Below are positions 15,932 to 24,877 of a stretch of 64,000 nucleotides of DNA, piece after piece. This stretch comes from Rhodospirillales bacterium (lineage in GTDB: Bacteria > Pseudomonadota > Alphaproteobacteria > Rhodospirillales > Thalassospiraceae): the NCBI GenBank assembly GCA_019634165.1, contig JAHQVT010000014.1:1-64000 (forward strand), written 5' to 3'. A program made the position numbers and the translations under genes. The notes beneath the pieces are model-generated. The model saw only the letters and a program-made list of their open reading frames with translations, made no database searches and was not told where the DNA came from. Positions within the stretch are counted from its first letter, which is position 1, and each line of letters begins with the position of its first letter.

Positions 15932-17238
15932 TGGCATTTTGGTATGACCTGCCGGTTGCCGTGCAGGATGGCTTGGTTGGTTTGATGCTGTTGACGCCGG
16001 CAATTGTGCTGGGTGCTGTTGTTCTGCGCGGATTTGAAACCCGCCCGTTATTGTTTGCGCTTGTGCGTCAGCAGGTCTGGCTCAGTATCGTCTTTGTGGC
16101 TTTGATCGCTGTATCAGTCGGGATCGGTGTTGGTTTGATTGCGCAGGAACGTGGACTTCGTCAGGGCACGGCACGGGCTGCTGACAAATTCGATCTGATT
16201 GTCGCTGCACCGGGTAGCGAAATTACGGCGATGCTGGCGGCGGTGTATTTGCAGGCATCAGACATGCCGCTGATCGACGGAGAAACCTACCACGATATTG
16301 AAAGCCATCCCCGTGCTGAGCTGGTTGCTCCGATTGCCTTTGGTGACAGTTGGAAAGATGCGCCTGTCGTCGGGACGACGCCGCAATTTGTTGTGCACTT
16401 GGCCGAAAGCCTAACCGAAGGCCGAATGTTTGCCAGTGAGGAAGAGGCCATCGCCGGTGCACGTGTGCCTTTGTCTGTTGGCGATGAATTTTCGCCGGCC
16501 CACGGGGTAGGTGGCGCTGCCGAAGAGGATGCGCATCGCGGCGCCAATTACACGATAACTGGCAAGATGCCACTGACCGGGACCCCATGGGACCGGGCTA
16601 TTTTGGTGCCGGTCGAGGCCGTCTGGGGTGTGCATGGTCTTGCTGTTGGTCATGGCCCCGAGTGGGATGGTGTTGTCGGACCGCCTTTTGAGCCGCGCTA
16701 TTTCCCGGGAACCCCGGCGGTTCTTGTGCGTGCGGACTCGCTGGGCTCGACTTATGGATTGCAGGCGACGTTTAACAACGACGAAACGATGGCCTTTTTC
16801 CCGGGGACCATTCTGGCGCGGTTACATGCCCTGATGGGCGATGTGCGTCAGCTAATGTCGGTTCTGGCGGTGATCACGCAGGTTCTTGTTACCGCCAGCG
16901 TTTTGGCCGGCCTGATGATGTTGACCAAATTGCTGTCGCGTCGACTTGCTTTGCTGCGTGCCTTGGGTGCGCCGGGCAGGTTTGTTTTTGCGCTGACCTG
17001 GAGTTATGCGGTTTTCCTTATTGTGATTGGCGCTGCGTCCGGGCTTACGCTTGGTGTGCTGGCAAGCTGGGCGATTTCGCAGGCAATCACGGCGCGTACT
17101 GACATCTTGGTACAGGCGACGCTTGATTGGCCGGAAATTCATATAGTGGCCGGGTTTATTAGTCTGACATCCATTCTGGCATTGCTGCCAGCTCTTTTGA
17201 CCATGAAACGTTCTGTGATCGCGGGCCTGCGCGGGTAA
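15928..17238 (+). CDS. FtsX/MacB-type ABC permease
   Basis: A 436-residue inner-membrane protein. Hydrophobic segments are at about 13-32 and 50-71 (LSIVFVALIAVSVGIGVGLIAQ), then a periplasmic domain of about 230 residues with KFDLIVAAPGSEITAML, and a C-terminal FtsX block of three membrane helices (VLAVITQVLVTASVLAGLMML; FVFALTWSYAVFLIVIGAASGL; IHIVAGFISLTSILALLPALL). The LIVAAPGSxxxxLL motif after the first helices is typical of the permeases in zinc-regulated MacB-like operons. It lies between the ATPase gene and the His-rich protein gene of the operon. Confidence 0.88.
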   Translation: MMAFWYDLPVAVQDGLVGLMLLTPAIVLGAVVLRGFETRPLLFALVRQQVWLSIVFVALIAVSVGIGVGLIAQERGLRQGTARAADKFDLIVAAPGSEITAMLAAVYLQASDMPLIDGETYHDIESHPRAELVAPIAFGDSWKDAPVVGTTPQFVVHLAESLTEGRMFASEEEAIAGARVPLSVGDEFSPAHGVGGAAEEDAHRGANYTITGKMPLTGTPWDRAILVPVEAVWGVHGLAVGHGPEWDGVVGPPFEPRYFPGTPAVLVRADSLGSTYGLQATFNNDETMAFFPGTILARLHALMGDVRQLMSVLAVITQVLVTASVLAGLMMLTKLLSRRLALLRALGAPGRFVFALTWSYAVFLIVIGAASGLTLGVLASWAISQAITARTDILVQATLDWPEIHIVAGFISLTSILALLPALLTMKRSVIAGLRG

Positions 17239-17279
17239 CGTCGCGGCGCGCATTGATCATTATCTTGGAGATAACCGAA

Positions 17280-17774
17280 ATGAAAAAGGCTCTTCTGATC
17301 GCCTCGACAATGTTTATTACAACGCCAGCGTTTGCCGATGACCACAAACATAATGAGCAAGAGGAGCATCATCTATCCGAAAGCAGCGCGCTTCGCTTCA
17401 TTCATGCCTGGAGCCGCGAAACATCTGGCGAAGAAGCGCTGGTCTTTGTCGAAATCGAGAATACGACAGACAGGGACGTGATGATCACTGGTGCCGAAAC
17501 GCATATTGCTGCAGACGTCTCGGTTGTCGGTTTCCAGATGCAGTCAGGGGATGGTGCTTATGTTCCGATCGGGGAGCTGGTCGTGCCGGCTGGTGCCGAG
17601 ATGGATCTTGCCCCGGAGGCCTTGGCCTTTAAACTGAGCGGGCTAAAAGAACCGCTGGAGCACGGTGCACACTTCGAAATGCATGTCCTGAGCGACGGTG
17701 AAGAGATAGAAATCGATGTCGAGATCGAAGAGGCCGATGCCCATCAGCACAGTCATGCGGGTCATCAGCACTAG
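17280..17774 (+). CDS. His-rich periplasmic PCuAC-fold protein
   Basis: A 164-residue exported protein with a signal peptide (MKKALLIASTMFITTPAFA). The mature N-terminus is DDHKHNEQEEHH and the C-terminus ends HQHSHAGHQH, both His-rich. Between them is a cupredoxin-like PCuAC domain (HAWSRETSGEEALVFVEIEN; VVPAGAEMDLAPEALAFKLSGLKEPLEHGAHFEM). By eye, the four canonical copper ligands are absent: the VELH position reads VSVV and the H-x-M position reads AFK. The His tails suggest zinc or another soft metal instead. It closes the operon that begins with the Tat protein, where Pseudomonas has the His-rich ZrgA/DUF2796 protein. The start ATG follows TTGGAG. Confidence 0.75.
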   Translation: MKKALLIASTMFITTPAFADDHKHNEQEEHHLSESSALRFIHAWSRETSGEEALVFVEIENTTDRDVMITGAETHIAADVSVVGFQMQSGDGAYVPIGELVVPAGAEMDLAPEALAFKLSGLKEPLEHGAHFEMHVLSDGEEIEIDVEIEEADAHQHSHAGHQH

Positions 17775-18304
17775 GCTGATGGTTTGCGGGTGACGATGGA
17801 TTGGCGACACGCCTTTGCCGCGCCTGTGGCAGGATCAGTAACCAAACCTTCCTGATGTGCGATAACTTTCCAGCCGCTAAATTGCGCCTTTAATTCGCCG
17901 GGGTGTAAAAGAAAGTTCGGCGATCGCGGACGGCCGTATGCTTCGTTACCGACCATGAAGGTTTCATAGATCAGGATGCCGCCCGGTCGGACCGTTTCGC
18001 GAAGATAGGGAAACAGCGGGCGATGAAGGTAATTGACGACAACGATCAGATCAAATTGCAGCTTGCCCAATGGCCACTCGCCGGTTTCAAGGTCAGCTTC
18101 GATCCAGTTGATGTTCGGGTTTGCATTTGTGTCGCTCTGTGAAAGATCACGATCAAGGCCAGTTACGGACCATCCTTGATTTGCCAGATAAAAGCTGTTC
18201 CGTCCTTTGCCACACGCCAGATCAAGTGCTTGGTCTTGTCCCTTTTTTGGGGCAGGGGCGTGTTGCGATATCCAGTTAGATGGCAATTGAGATGACATTA
18301 TCAT
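17771..18304 (-). CDS. Class I SAM-dependent methyltransferase
   Basis: A 177-residue methyltransferase of the TehB/thiopurine-methyltransferase-like type. Motif I is ALDLACGKGRNSFYLANQGWSVTGLDRD, followed by WIEADLE and FDLIVVVNYLHRPLFPYL (motif IV), then the post-motif VRPGGILIYETF. It is small and complete. The N-terminal residues before the SAM motif are few, so an external partner or a small substrate is likely. It converges on the His-rich protein gene, and the two stop codons share the CTAG at 17771-17774. An alternative ATG lies at 18298. Confidence 0.85.
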   Translation of the reverse strand: MIMSSQLPSNWISQHAPAPKKGQDQALDLACGKGRNSFYLANQGWSVTGLDRDLSQSDTNANPNINWIEADLETGEWPLGKLQFDLIVVVNYLHRPLFPYLRETVRPGGILIYETFMVGNEAYGRPRSPNFLLHPGELKAQFSGWKVIAHQEGLVTDPATGAAKACRQSIVTRKPSA

Positions 18305-18414
18305 AAATCTTGTTTATTGAAGGTTCCGCCTAAGGCTGGTAGTTCGCGCCAAGGTAGTCCATATTGTATATATCTTATCGCCATGCGATTAATTCGGTTT
18401 TCGTAAGCACCACC

Positions 18415-18849
18415 ATGATTCTATTTCAGCTTAAATGCGAACATGATCACGAATTTGAAGTTTGGTTCAAGGACGGCGCGACTTATGACGCGCAGGCCGC
18501 CAGCGGGGACCTATGTTGCCCGGTTTGTGGGACATCGAATGTCTGCAAGGCATTGATGGCGCCGCGTCTGCGCACATCACGCCAAAAAGAAGTCGCTGCT
18601 GAAAAACAACGTCAAGTCGCTGTTGCCGAGGCCACCAAAGCAGCTATTACCGAAATTCGCAAACAGGTTGAAACCAATTGCGAGAATGTCGGGAACAAGT
18701 TTGCCGAAGAAGCTCGTAAAATTCATTATGGCGAGGCCAAAAAACGCGGGATTTATGGCGAAGCGTCCGTCAAGGAAACTGTCGAGTTGGTCGATGAGGG
18801 CATTGATGTGCATGCCTTACCTTGGGGTGATGACACCAAGAAAAACTGA
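18415..18849 (+). CDS. DUF1178 family protein
   Basis: A 144-residue cytoplasmic protein. The N-terminus MILFQLKCEHDHEFEVWF plus CCPVCGTSNVCKALMAPRL forms a probable zinc ribbon (C8, then C-P-V-C). The middle is a long charged helix (EVAAEKQRQVAVAEATKAAITEIRKQ), and the C-terminus VDEGIDVHALPW is the family hallmark. The function is unknown. It is conserved next to the nitrilase gene and ubiG in alphaproteobacteria. The start was set to the ATG at 18415 because the upstream part of the frame is not conserved. Confidence 0.88.
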   Translation: MILFQLKCEHDHEFEVWFKDGATYDAQAASGDLCCPVCGTSNVCKALMAPRLRTSRQKEVAAEKQRQVAVAEATKAAITEIRKQVETNCENVGNKFAEEARKIHYGEAKKRGIYGEASVKETVELVDEGIDVHALPWGDDTKKN

Positions 18850-18932
18850 TCAGGCGTCATGCCAAGGTTTCGTCGCGGCTGTCTTTTGCTGCGTCGTATA
18901 TGAAGGGCGCAGCGCGCCTAATGCCTTCGGCC

Positions 18933-19697
18933 TTACGCTGCGTCCGGCTTACGCGCAATAACCATGTAATTGACATCAAGGTCTCGCGGTGCAGGCGACC
19001 ATTTGTCATTGATCGGGTTATAGGCCACACCGGTAATATCGGTCAGCTCCAACCCGGCACCGCGCAGATAGCTCGACATTTCTGATGGTTTAACAAATTT
19101 CCGCCAGTCATGGGTGCCTGCTGGCAACCAGCGCAGAATGTATTCCGCACCAATTTTTGCCAGCGCCAATGACTTGATGGTGCGGTTAAGTGTTGCGACG
19201 AACATCAACCCACCGGGTTTAAGTACCGATGCGCAGGCCTGCATGAAAAATTGCGGATCATCGACATGTTCGATGACTTCCATGTTCAGGACGATATCAA
19301 ATTGCTTGCCTTGATCGGCCAGCATTTCCGGTGTTGCGCAACGATAGTCGATTTTAAGCCCCGATTGTTCTGCGTGGACTTTGGCGACTTCGATGTTGTT
19401 CTCAGCGGCATCAATCGACGTCATTTTAGCGCCCATACGGGCAAGTGGTTCTGACAGCAAACCCGCCCCACAGCCGATATCGATGATCTCGATATCTTTA
19501 AGCGGCTCAATGGTGTTGGGGTCACGCCCGACATGCGCACATATATTGTCACGCAGAAGTTCCAAGCGGACCGGATTGAATTTGTGCAGCGGCTTCATCA
19601 CGCCATTTGGGTCCCACCATTTTTCCGCCATTGCAGAAAAACGTGCAATTTCCTCGGCATTGGCAGTGCGGCTGGTTTTGGCGGATGCATCCGACAT
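18933..19697 (-). CDS. ubiG: Ubiquinone biosynthesis O-methyltransferase
   Basis: A 254-residue UbiG. It catalyses both O-methylations in ubiquinone synthesis, using SAM at the membrane face. Motif I is IEIIDIGCGAGLLSEPLARMGA; motif II is FDIVLNMEVIEHVDDP; and VLKPGGLMFVATLNRTIKSLALAKIGAEYILRWLPAGTHDW contains the membrane-contact helix typical of UbiG/COQ3. The N-terminus has EIARFSAMAEKWWDPNG, the family start. GGAG nine bases before the ATG at 19697 decides the start. It is divergent from lysC. Confidence 0.96.
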   Translation of the reverse strand: MSDASAKTSRTANAEEIARFSAMAEKWWDPNGVMKPLHKFNPVRLELLRDNICAHVGRDPNTIEPLKDIEIIDIGCGAGLLSEPLARMGAKMTSIDAAENNIEVAKVHAEQSGLKIDYRCATPEMLADQGKQFDIVLNMEVIEHVDDPQFFMQACASVLKPGGLMFVATLNRTIKSLALAKIGAEYILRWLPAGTHDWRKFVKPSEMSSYLRGAGLELTDITGVAYNPINDKWSPAPRDLDVNYMVIARKPDAA

Positions 19698-20123
19698 GGG
19701 CTGGCTCCGAAGGCGTGAAATCAAGTTTACTGTGTGCTGCTCTATTTACGCGGGGCTGATCAGCAAGGCAATACTCTGCTGTTAAAAGCTGACACCATGC
19801 CAGCGCCAGTAGGGGCTGGGGCATGTGTCATGTGCTTTGCACAAACCGTATAGGTCATCAGGGTTATTGGGTAAAACGCGTCGAATATTTCACGCAATTT
19901 GTCTTTAATACGTGGTTTGAGACATATTTGGCCTTTAAAAATTGCCTTCACGCAATTTATCGCACGCGTTGATGCTTGTTTCGCAATGATTAAGGCAGTA
20001 TTGATAACGCCGCCCGGATCAGGAGGCGCGCCGCTTTGTTGGCATGCACCTTTGGTTTGGGGCCGGATCACATACCGTCATTTTCGGATAGCCGATGGAC
20101 GGCGAGCTTAGCGGGGATACTTC
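19698..20123. other. Divergent promoter region ubiG/lysC without a gene
   Basis: This 426 bp region must carry the ubiG and lysC promoters. I see an imperfect hairpin at 19791-19829 (GACAC..ATGCC paired with GGGGCAT..GTGTC), followed on the minus strand by AGCTTTTAAC, and AT-rich tracts at 19895-19950. There is no convincing reading frame, and no lysine riboswitch that I recognise. Confidence 0.5.
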
Positions 20124-21344
20124 ATGGCCCGTATTGTCATGAAATTTGGCGGCACTTCGGTCGCTGATGTTGAAAAAATCAAGAACGTCGCGCGTCGGGT
20201 CAAATCCGAGGTGGATGCAGGCAATCAGGTTGCTGTTGTCGTTTCTGCCATGTCGGGCAAAACCAATGAACTGGTTGGCTGGGCGCAAGAAGTTTCGCCG
20301 ATGTATGATGCACGGGAATATGATGTCATCGTATCATCGGGCGAGCAGGTCACAGTTGGCCTTTTGGCGATGGCGCTGCAAAGCATGGATGTGCCTGCGC
20401 GGTCATGGCTGGGGTGGCAAATCCCGCTTAAGACCGATGGTGCGCATGCCAAAGCACGTATCAAGGAAATCGATACGACCGAACTTGATAAACGCATGAA
20501 TGGCGGTGAAGTCGTTTGTGTGGCTGGTTTCCAGGGCATTGCGCCGGACAACCGGATTACAACACTTGGTCGTGGTGGTTCAGATACGTCTGCGGTTGCA
20601 CTTGCTGCGGCACTGAATGCAGATCGTTGTGACATTTATACTGATGTCGAAGGTGTTTACACCACCGATCCACGCATCGTGCCCAAGGCGCGTAAGATCG
20701 ATAAAATTACCTACGAAGAAATGCTGGAACTGGCTTCGCTTGGTGCGAAGGTCCTTCAAACCCGTTCTGTCGAGATGGCCATGAACCATCGCGTCCGGGT
20801 TCAGGTCCGTTCGACCTTTAGCGAAGCAGAAGGAACACTTGTTGTAGACGAGGACGAAATCGTGGAACAGGAAGTCGTCAGTGGGATCGCCTATAGTCGT
20901 GATGAAGCCAAGATTACCTTGGTGAAAGTCGCTGATAAACCGGGTATCGCCGCTTCTATTTTCAGCCCGTTGGCTGATGCAAATATCAATGTCGACATGA
21001 TCGTGCAGAACGTCTCAGAAGACGGCAAAAGCACGGACATGACCTTTACCGTTCCGCGTGGTGAATTCCAGCGTGCGCTTCAGGTTATCGAAAAAAACAA
21101 AGCGCAGATTGCCTATCAGGAACTTCTCAGCACATCTGATGTGACCAAGGTGTCGATCATTGGTGTTGGCATGCGTTCCCACGTTGGCGTCGCGCGGAAA
21201 ATGTTTGAAACCCTTGCTGAAAAGGGCATCAACATTCAGGTCATCTCCACTTCGGAAATTAAGGTCAGTGTTCTGATCTCTGAAGAATATACCGAACTTG
21301 CGGTTCGTGCCCTGCACACCGCATACGGTCTTGATGACGAATAA
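20124..21344 (+). CDS. lysC: Aspartate kinase
   Basis: A 406-residue aspartokinase for the first step of the Lys/Thr/Met/diaminopimelate pathway. The N-terminal amino-acid kinase domain has [18 protein letters not shown] (K7, G, T, S), [29 protein letters not shown] and [17 protein letters not shown]. The C-terminus has two ACT domains ([65 protein letters not shown]), which implies allosteric feedback by lysine and/or threonine. The length is normal for the single-function type. It precedes a FabK-like gene and ptsP in the usual alphaproteobacterial order. Confidence 0.96.
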   Translation: MARIVMKFGGTSVADVEKIKNVARRVKSEVDAGNQVAVVVSAMSGKTNELVGWAQEVSPMYDAREYDVIVSSGEQVTVGLLAMALQSMDVPARSWLGWQIPLKTDGAHAKARIKEIDTTELDKRMNGGEVVCVAGFQGIAPDNRITTLGRGGSDTSAVALAAALNADRCDIYTDVEGVYTTDPRIVPKARKIDKITYEEMLELASLGAKVLQTRSVEMAMNHRVRVQVRSTFSEAEGTLVVDEDEIVEQEVVSGIAYSRDEAKITLVKVADKPGIAASIFSPLADANINVDMIVQNVSEDGKSTDMTFTVPRGEFQRALQVIEKNKAQIAYQELLSTSDVTKVSIIGVGMRSHVGVARKMFETLAEKGINIQVISTSEIKVSVLISEEYTELAVRALHTAYGLDDE

Positions 21345-21439
21345 TTCGACATGGCAATTGCTTTGACGCGATTAAGCCACTGTTAAATTACGTGTAATAA
21401 TACATACTAGCTGGAACGATGTGTTTCGGCCTTTGTGAT

Positions 21440-21472
21440 GAAATGGCAGGGGACCCATCGGTCTCCTGCATT
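21440..21472 (+). terminator. Hairpin between lysC and the nitronate monooxygenase-like gene
   Basis: AAATG(G)CAGGGGACC pairs with GGTCTCCTGCATTT around a CATC loop: about 14 pairs with one bulge and one G-T pair. It ends 23 bp before the next start. Only scattered T residues follow, so it may be the lysC terminator or a leader hairpin of the downstream gene. Confidence 0.5.
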
Positions 21473-21494
21473 TCTGCTTTGGGGTACAAAGAAT

Positions 21495-22523
21495 ATGAGC
21501 GATCCGAAATTTGACGCAGCACAGGCGCGCCTAGAAAAGCTGTGGGCCGCGGGCAAGGATTTCCTTGGGACCGATTATGCCATTATGGCGGGCGCAATGT
21601 CGTGGGTGTCTGAACGTCACCTTGTTTCGGCCGTCTCCAATGCGGGTGGTTTTGGTGTGATTGCCTGTGGGTCGATGACCCCGGATCTGCTGTCGGCGGA
21701 AATCGCCGCGACCAAGGAACTGACCTCCAAGCCGTTTGGCGTTAATCTGATCACGATGCACCCGATGCTTGATGATCTGATCGAAGTTTGTCGCGAACAT
21801 AATGTTGGGCATGTGGTTCTTGCTGGTGGTCTTCCGTCGTCAGCCGCAATCAAAAAGGCCAAAGAATTTGCCAAGGTTGTTTGCTTTGCCCCGGCGCTGA
21901 TTTTGGCCAAGAAGCTGATCCGTTCGGGTGCAGATGCGCTGGTAATCGAAGGCAGCGAAGCAGGCGGCCATATCGGCCCGGTTTCGCTGACTGTTCTGGT
22001 TCAGGAAATCCTGCCGAACGTTTCGGATATTCCGATTTTCTGTGCCGGTGGTATCGGACGCGGCGAAGCCATCACGGGCTTGCTTGAACAAGGTGCGGCA
22101 GGTGTTCAGATTGGAACACGTTTGGTTTGCGCGGAAGAATGCATCGCACATCCTGATTTCAAAAAGGCCTTCATCCGTGCAAGTGCGCGTGATGCTGTCA
22201 CCACCGTTCAGCTTGATGAACGGTTCCCGGTTATTCCGGTTCGCGCCCTTGCAAACAAAGGCAGCGACGAGTTCCGCGAAACCCAGCGGAAGGTGATCGA
22301 AAAATTCCGTGCCGGCGAGCTTGATCAGGGCGAAGCACAACTTGAAATCGAACATTTTTGGGCGGGTGCATTGCGCCGTGCCGTGATCGATGGCGACGTT
22401 GAAAGCGGATCGGTTATGGCGGGACAGTCGGTTGGTATGGTAAAGAAAGAACAGCCGGTTACCGAAATCCTTCAAGAGTTGGTCGAGCAGGCCGTTCAAT
22501 CCCTGGTTAAGAGAGACACCTAA
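21495..22523 (+). CDS. Nitronate monooxygenase / FabK-like FMN TIM-barrel protein
   Basis: A 342-residue FMN-dependent TIM-barrel enzyme. Recognised segments are YAIMAGAMSWVSERHLVSAVSNAGGFGVIACG (the N-terminal flavin-binding loop), LVIEGSEAGGHIGPVS (the catalytic His loop GxEAGGH), PIFCAGGIGRGEAITGLLEQGAAGVQIGTRLVC and a C-terminal helical tail. These are shared by nitronate monooxygenases and enoyl-ACP reductase II, and the two cannot be separated reliably by eye. The start was moved to the ATG at 21495 (MSDPKF). It ends five bases before ptsP, suggesting cotranscription. Confidence 0.85.
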   Translation: MSDPKFDAAQARLEKLWAAGKDFLGTDYAIMAGAMSWVSERHLVSAVSNAGGFGVIACGSMTPDLLSAEIAATKELTSKPFGVNLITMHPMLDDLIEVCREHNVGHVVLAGGLPSSAAIKKAKEFAKVVCFAPALILAKKLIRSGADALVIEGSEAGGHIGPVSLTVLVQEILPNVSDIPIFCAGGIGRGEAITGLLEQGAAGVQIGTRLVCAEECIAHPDFKKAFIRASARDAVTTVQLDERFPVIPVRALANKGSDEFRETQRKVIEKFRAGELDQGEAQLEIEHFWAGALRRAVIDGDVESGSVMAGQSVGMVKKEQPVTEILQELVEQAVQSLVKRDT

Positions 22524-22528
22524 GCGAA

Positions 22529-24811
22529 ATGAGCATTCCGTCCGCCGCAGTCTCTGGTCCGCGACGCCTGTTAAAGCGCGTCCGAGACGTCATGGCTGGT
22601 CCGGGGACTGCTGAGGAACGCTTAGGCAAGATCGTTACCATCATTGCTGCTGATATGGTGGCAGAGGTGTGCTCGGTCTATGTCATGCGTGCGGGCGAGG
22701 TGCTTGAACTTTTTGCGACTTGTGGTCTGTCCAAAGAGGCCGTCCACAAGACCCGCCTTCGGGTTGGCGAAGGGATTGTTGGTTTCGTTGCGGCCCATGC
22801 GCGGCCCCTCAACCTGAAAGATGCGCAGCGCCATCCAAATTTTGCCTATCGTCCGGAAACCGGTGAGGAAATCTATCATTCCATGATCGGTGTGCCGATC
22901 TTGCGTGGTGGCCGTATCATCGGTGTTCTTGCTGTTCAGAACCGGACCGAGCGGCTTTATTCTGAAGACGAACAAGAAGCACTTGAAAACGTTACCATGG
23001 TGCTGGCCGAAATGGTCGCCGGTGGCGAACTTGTCAGCCGCGAAGAATTAATCCCGGCTGACGGGATTGCGTTGCTGCCTTTGCGTCTTGGTGGGGCACG
23101 TCTTGCGCCGGGCATTGGCAAAGGTCTGGCGGTGCTGCATCAACCGCGCATTGTCATTGACCGCATGGTTTCGGATGATCCGGAAGAAGAACTAACCCGT
23201 CTACGCGAAGCAATGCACGGCCTGCAGAACCATCTTGATAAGATGCTTGAAGCGGTTTCTGACATTGACGGGATTGATGAGGCCGACGATCCGGGCGATA
23301 TCCTTGAAGCATATCGGATGATCGCCCAGGATACCGGCTGGCTCAACCGCATTACCGAGGCTGTTCATACCGGGCTTACGGCCGAGGCCGCCGTGCAGAA
23401 GGTGCATGATGACACCCGTGCCCGTATGGCGCAGGTGACGGACCCTTATTTGCGCGAACGTCTGCATGATCTTGAAGATCTGGCGAACCGTTTGCTACAG
23501 CATCTTTCCGGGCAGTATCAATCACCGGCATTTGGTGACTTGCCAGATGACATCATTCTGGTTGCGCGCAATATCGGCCCGGCAGAACTCTTAGATTACG
23601 ATCATACACGCCTGCGCGGGCTTGCCCTTGAAGAAGGGTCGCATACATCGCATGTCGCCATTGTCGCCCGTGCGCTTGATATTCCGGTACTTGGCGGTGT
23701 CAAAGGAGTTCTTGATAAGGTCGAGGCGGGTGATCCGCTTATTGTCGATGCCGACAATACGCAGTTATTTGTCCGTCCGACCGAAGATGTCCGTGGGGTG
23801 ATTGACGGGGCATTAAAGGCCCGGGCTGAGCGAAAAGTCCTTTATGCCAAGATGCGCGATATGCCTTCGCGCACGACCGATGGCGCAGATATTTCGCTGA
23901 ATGTGAATGCCGGGCTTTTGATTGATGTGCCACATGTCATTGAAAGCGGGGCGGATGGCATTGGTCTGTATCGGACGGAAATTCCGTTCATGGTGCGATC
24001 AGCCATGCCAGATATCACCGATCAGACAAAACTTTATAATCGGATTTTCGAACAGGCCGAAGGCCGACCTGTCGTTTTTCGTACTCTTGATGTTGGCGGT
24101 GACAAATTGCTGCCCTATTGGGAGGATATGACAGAAGAGAACCCGGCAATGGGGTGGCGGTCGATACGTATTACATTGGATCGTCCGGCGGTTCTTGTGC
24201 ATCAATTACGTGCGCTGATCCGTGCTGGCCATGATCGTGATTTATACATCATGTTCCCGATGATTGCCGAAGTTGCCGAGTTTGATCAGGCAAAAGCCCT
24301 GCTTGACTACCAGCTTAAACGCGAAGCCGAGCGCGGGTTTATCCCGCGCAAGGTTGAAGTTGGTGCGATGCTTGAAGTGCCTGCTTTGATCTGGCAGGCG
24401 CCAGCATTGCTTGATCGTGTGGATTTCCTGTCGGTCGGGACGAATGATTTGCTGCAGTTTATGTTTGCGGCTGATCGTGGAAACCCGCGGATCGAAGGAC
24501 GATATGATACGCTGTCACCAAGTGTGTTTGCTTTTATGCGGCAATTGGTGACATTGTGTGATCAGCGGAATGTGCGCTTAACCATTTGTGGCGAAATGGC
24601 GGGGCGCCCGCTTGAGGCGATGGCCCTTATCGGGTTGGGAATTAAGCGTTTATCGATGGCTCCTGCTTCTGTCGGTCCTGTAAAGGAAATGGTTAGAAGT
24701 ATGTGCAAAGCTGAAGTTGAGCGATACGTCCTGACGATAATGGACAATTCCACCAAATCTCTGCGATCGCGTCTTAAGGCTTTCGCAATAGATCATGGTG
24801 TAAAACTTTAA
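22529..24811 (+). CDS. ptsP: Nitrogen PTS enzyme I (EI-Ntr)
   Basis: A 760-residue phosphotransferase that takes phosphate from PEP and passes it to NPr, a signalling route linking carbon and nitrogen state, potassium and stress. The N-terminal GAF domain (about 20-165) contains CSVYVMRAGEVLELFATCGL and VGFVAAHARPLNL; it binds glutamine in relatives. The PEP-utilising part has the phospho-His in EEGSHTSHVAIVARALDIPVLGG, and the C-terminal TIM barrel has GIGLYRTEIPFM, DVGGDKLLPYW and LSVGTNDLLQFMFAADRGN. The length is normal for PtsP. NPr and EIIA-Ntr genes are not in the window. Confidence 0.95.
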   Translation: MSIPSAAVSGPRRLLKRVRDVMAGPGTAEERLGKIVTIIAADMVAEVCSVYVMRAGEVLELFATCGLSKEAVHKTRLRVGEGIVGFVAAHARPLNLKDAQRHPNFAYRPETGEEIYHSMIGVPILRGGRIIGVLAVQNRTERLYSEDEQEALENVTMVLAEMVAGGELVSREELIPADGIALLPLRLGGARLAPGIGKGLAVLHQPRIVIDRMVSDDPEEELTRLREAMHGLQNHLDKMLEAVSDIDGIDEADDPGDILEAYRMIAQDTGWLNRITEAVHTGLTAEAAVQKVHDDTRARMAQVTDPYLRERLHDLEDLANRLLQHLSGQYQSPAFGDLPDDIILVARNIGPAELLDYDHTRLRGLALEEGSHTSHVAIVARALDIPVLGGVKGVLDKVEAGDPLIVDADNTQLFVRPTEDVRGVIDGALKARAERKVLYAKMRDMPSRTTDGADISLNVNAGLLIDVPHVIESGADGIGLYRTEIPFMVRSAMPDITDQTKLYNRIFEQAEGRPVVFRTLDVGGDKLLPYWEDMTEENPAMGWRSIRITLDRPAVLVHQLRALIRAGHDRDLYIMFPMIAEVAEFDQAKALLDYQLKREAERGFIPRKVEVGAMLEVPALIWQAPALLDRVDFLSVGTNDLLQFMFAADRGNPRIEGRYDTLSPSVFAFMRQLVTLCDQRNVRLTICGEMAGRPLEAMALIGLGIKRLSMAPASVGPVKEMVRSMCKAEVERYVLTIMDNSTKSLRSRLKAFAIDHGVKL

Positions 24812-24877
24812 AAACAATCGCTTTTGGTGGGGATATCTGCTACTTTTATTGCTAGATCGTAACGTGGGGGTGCGGAG

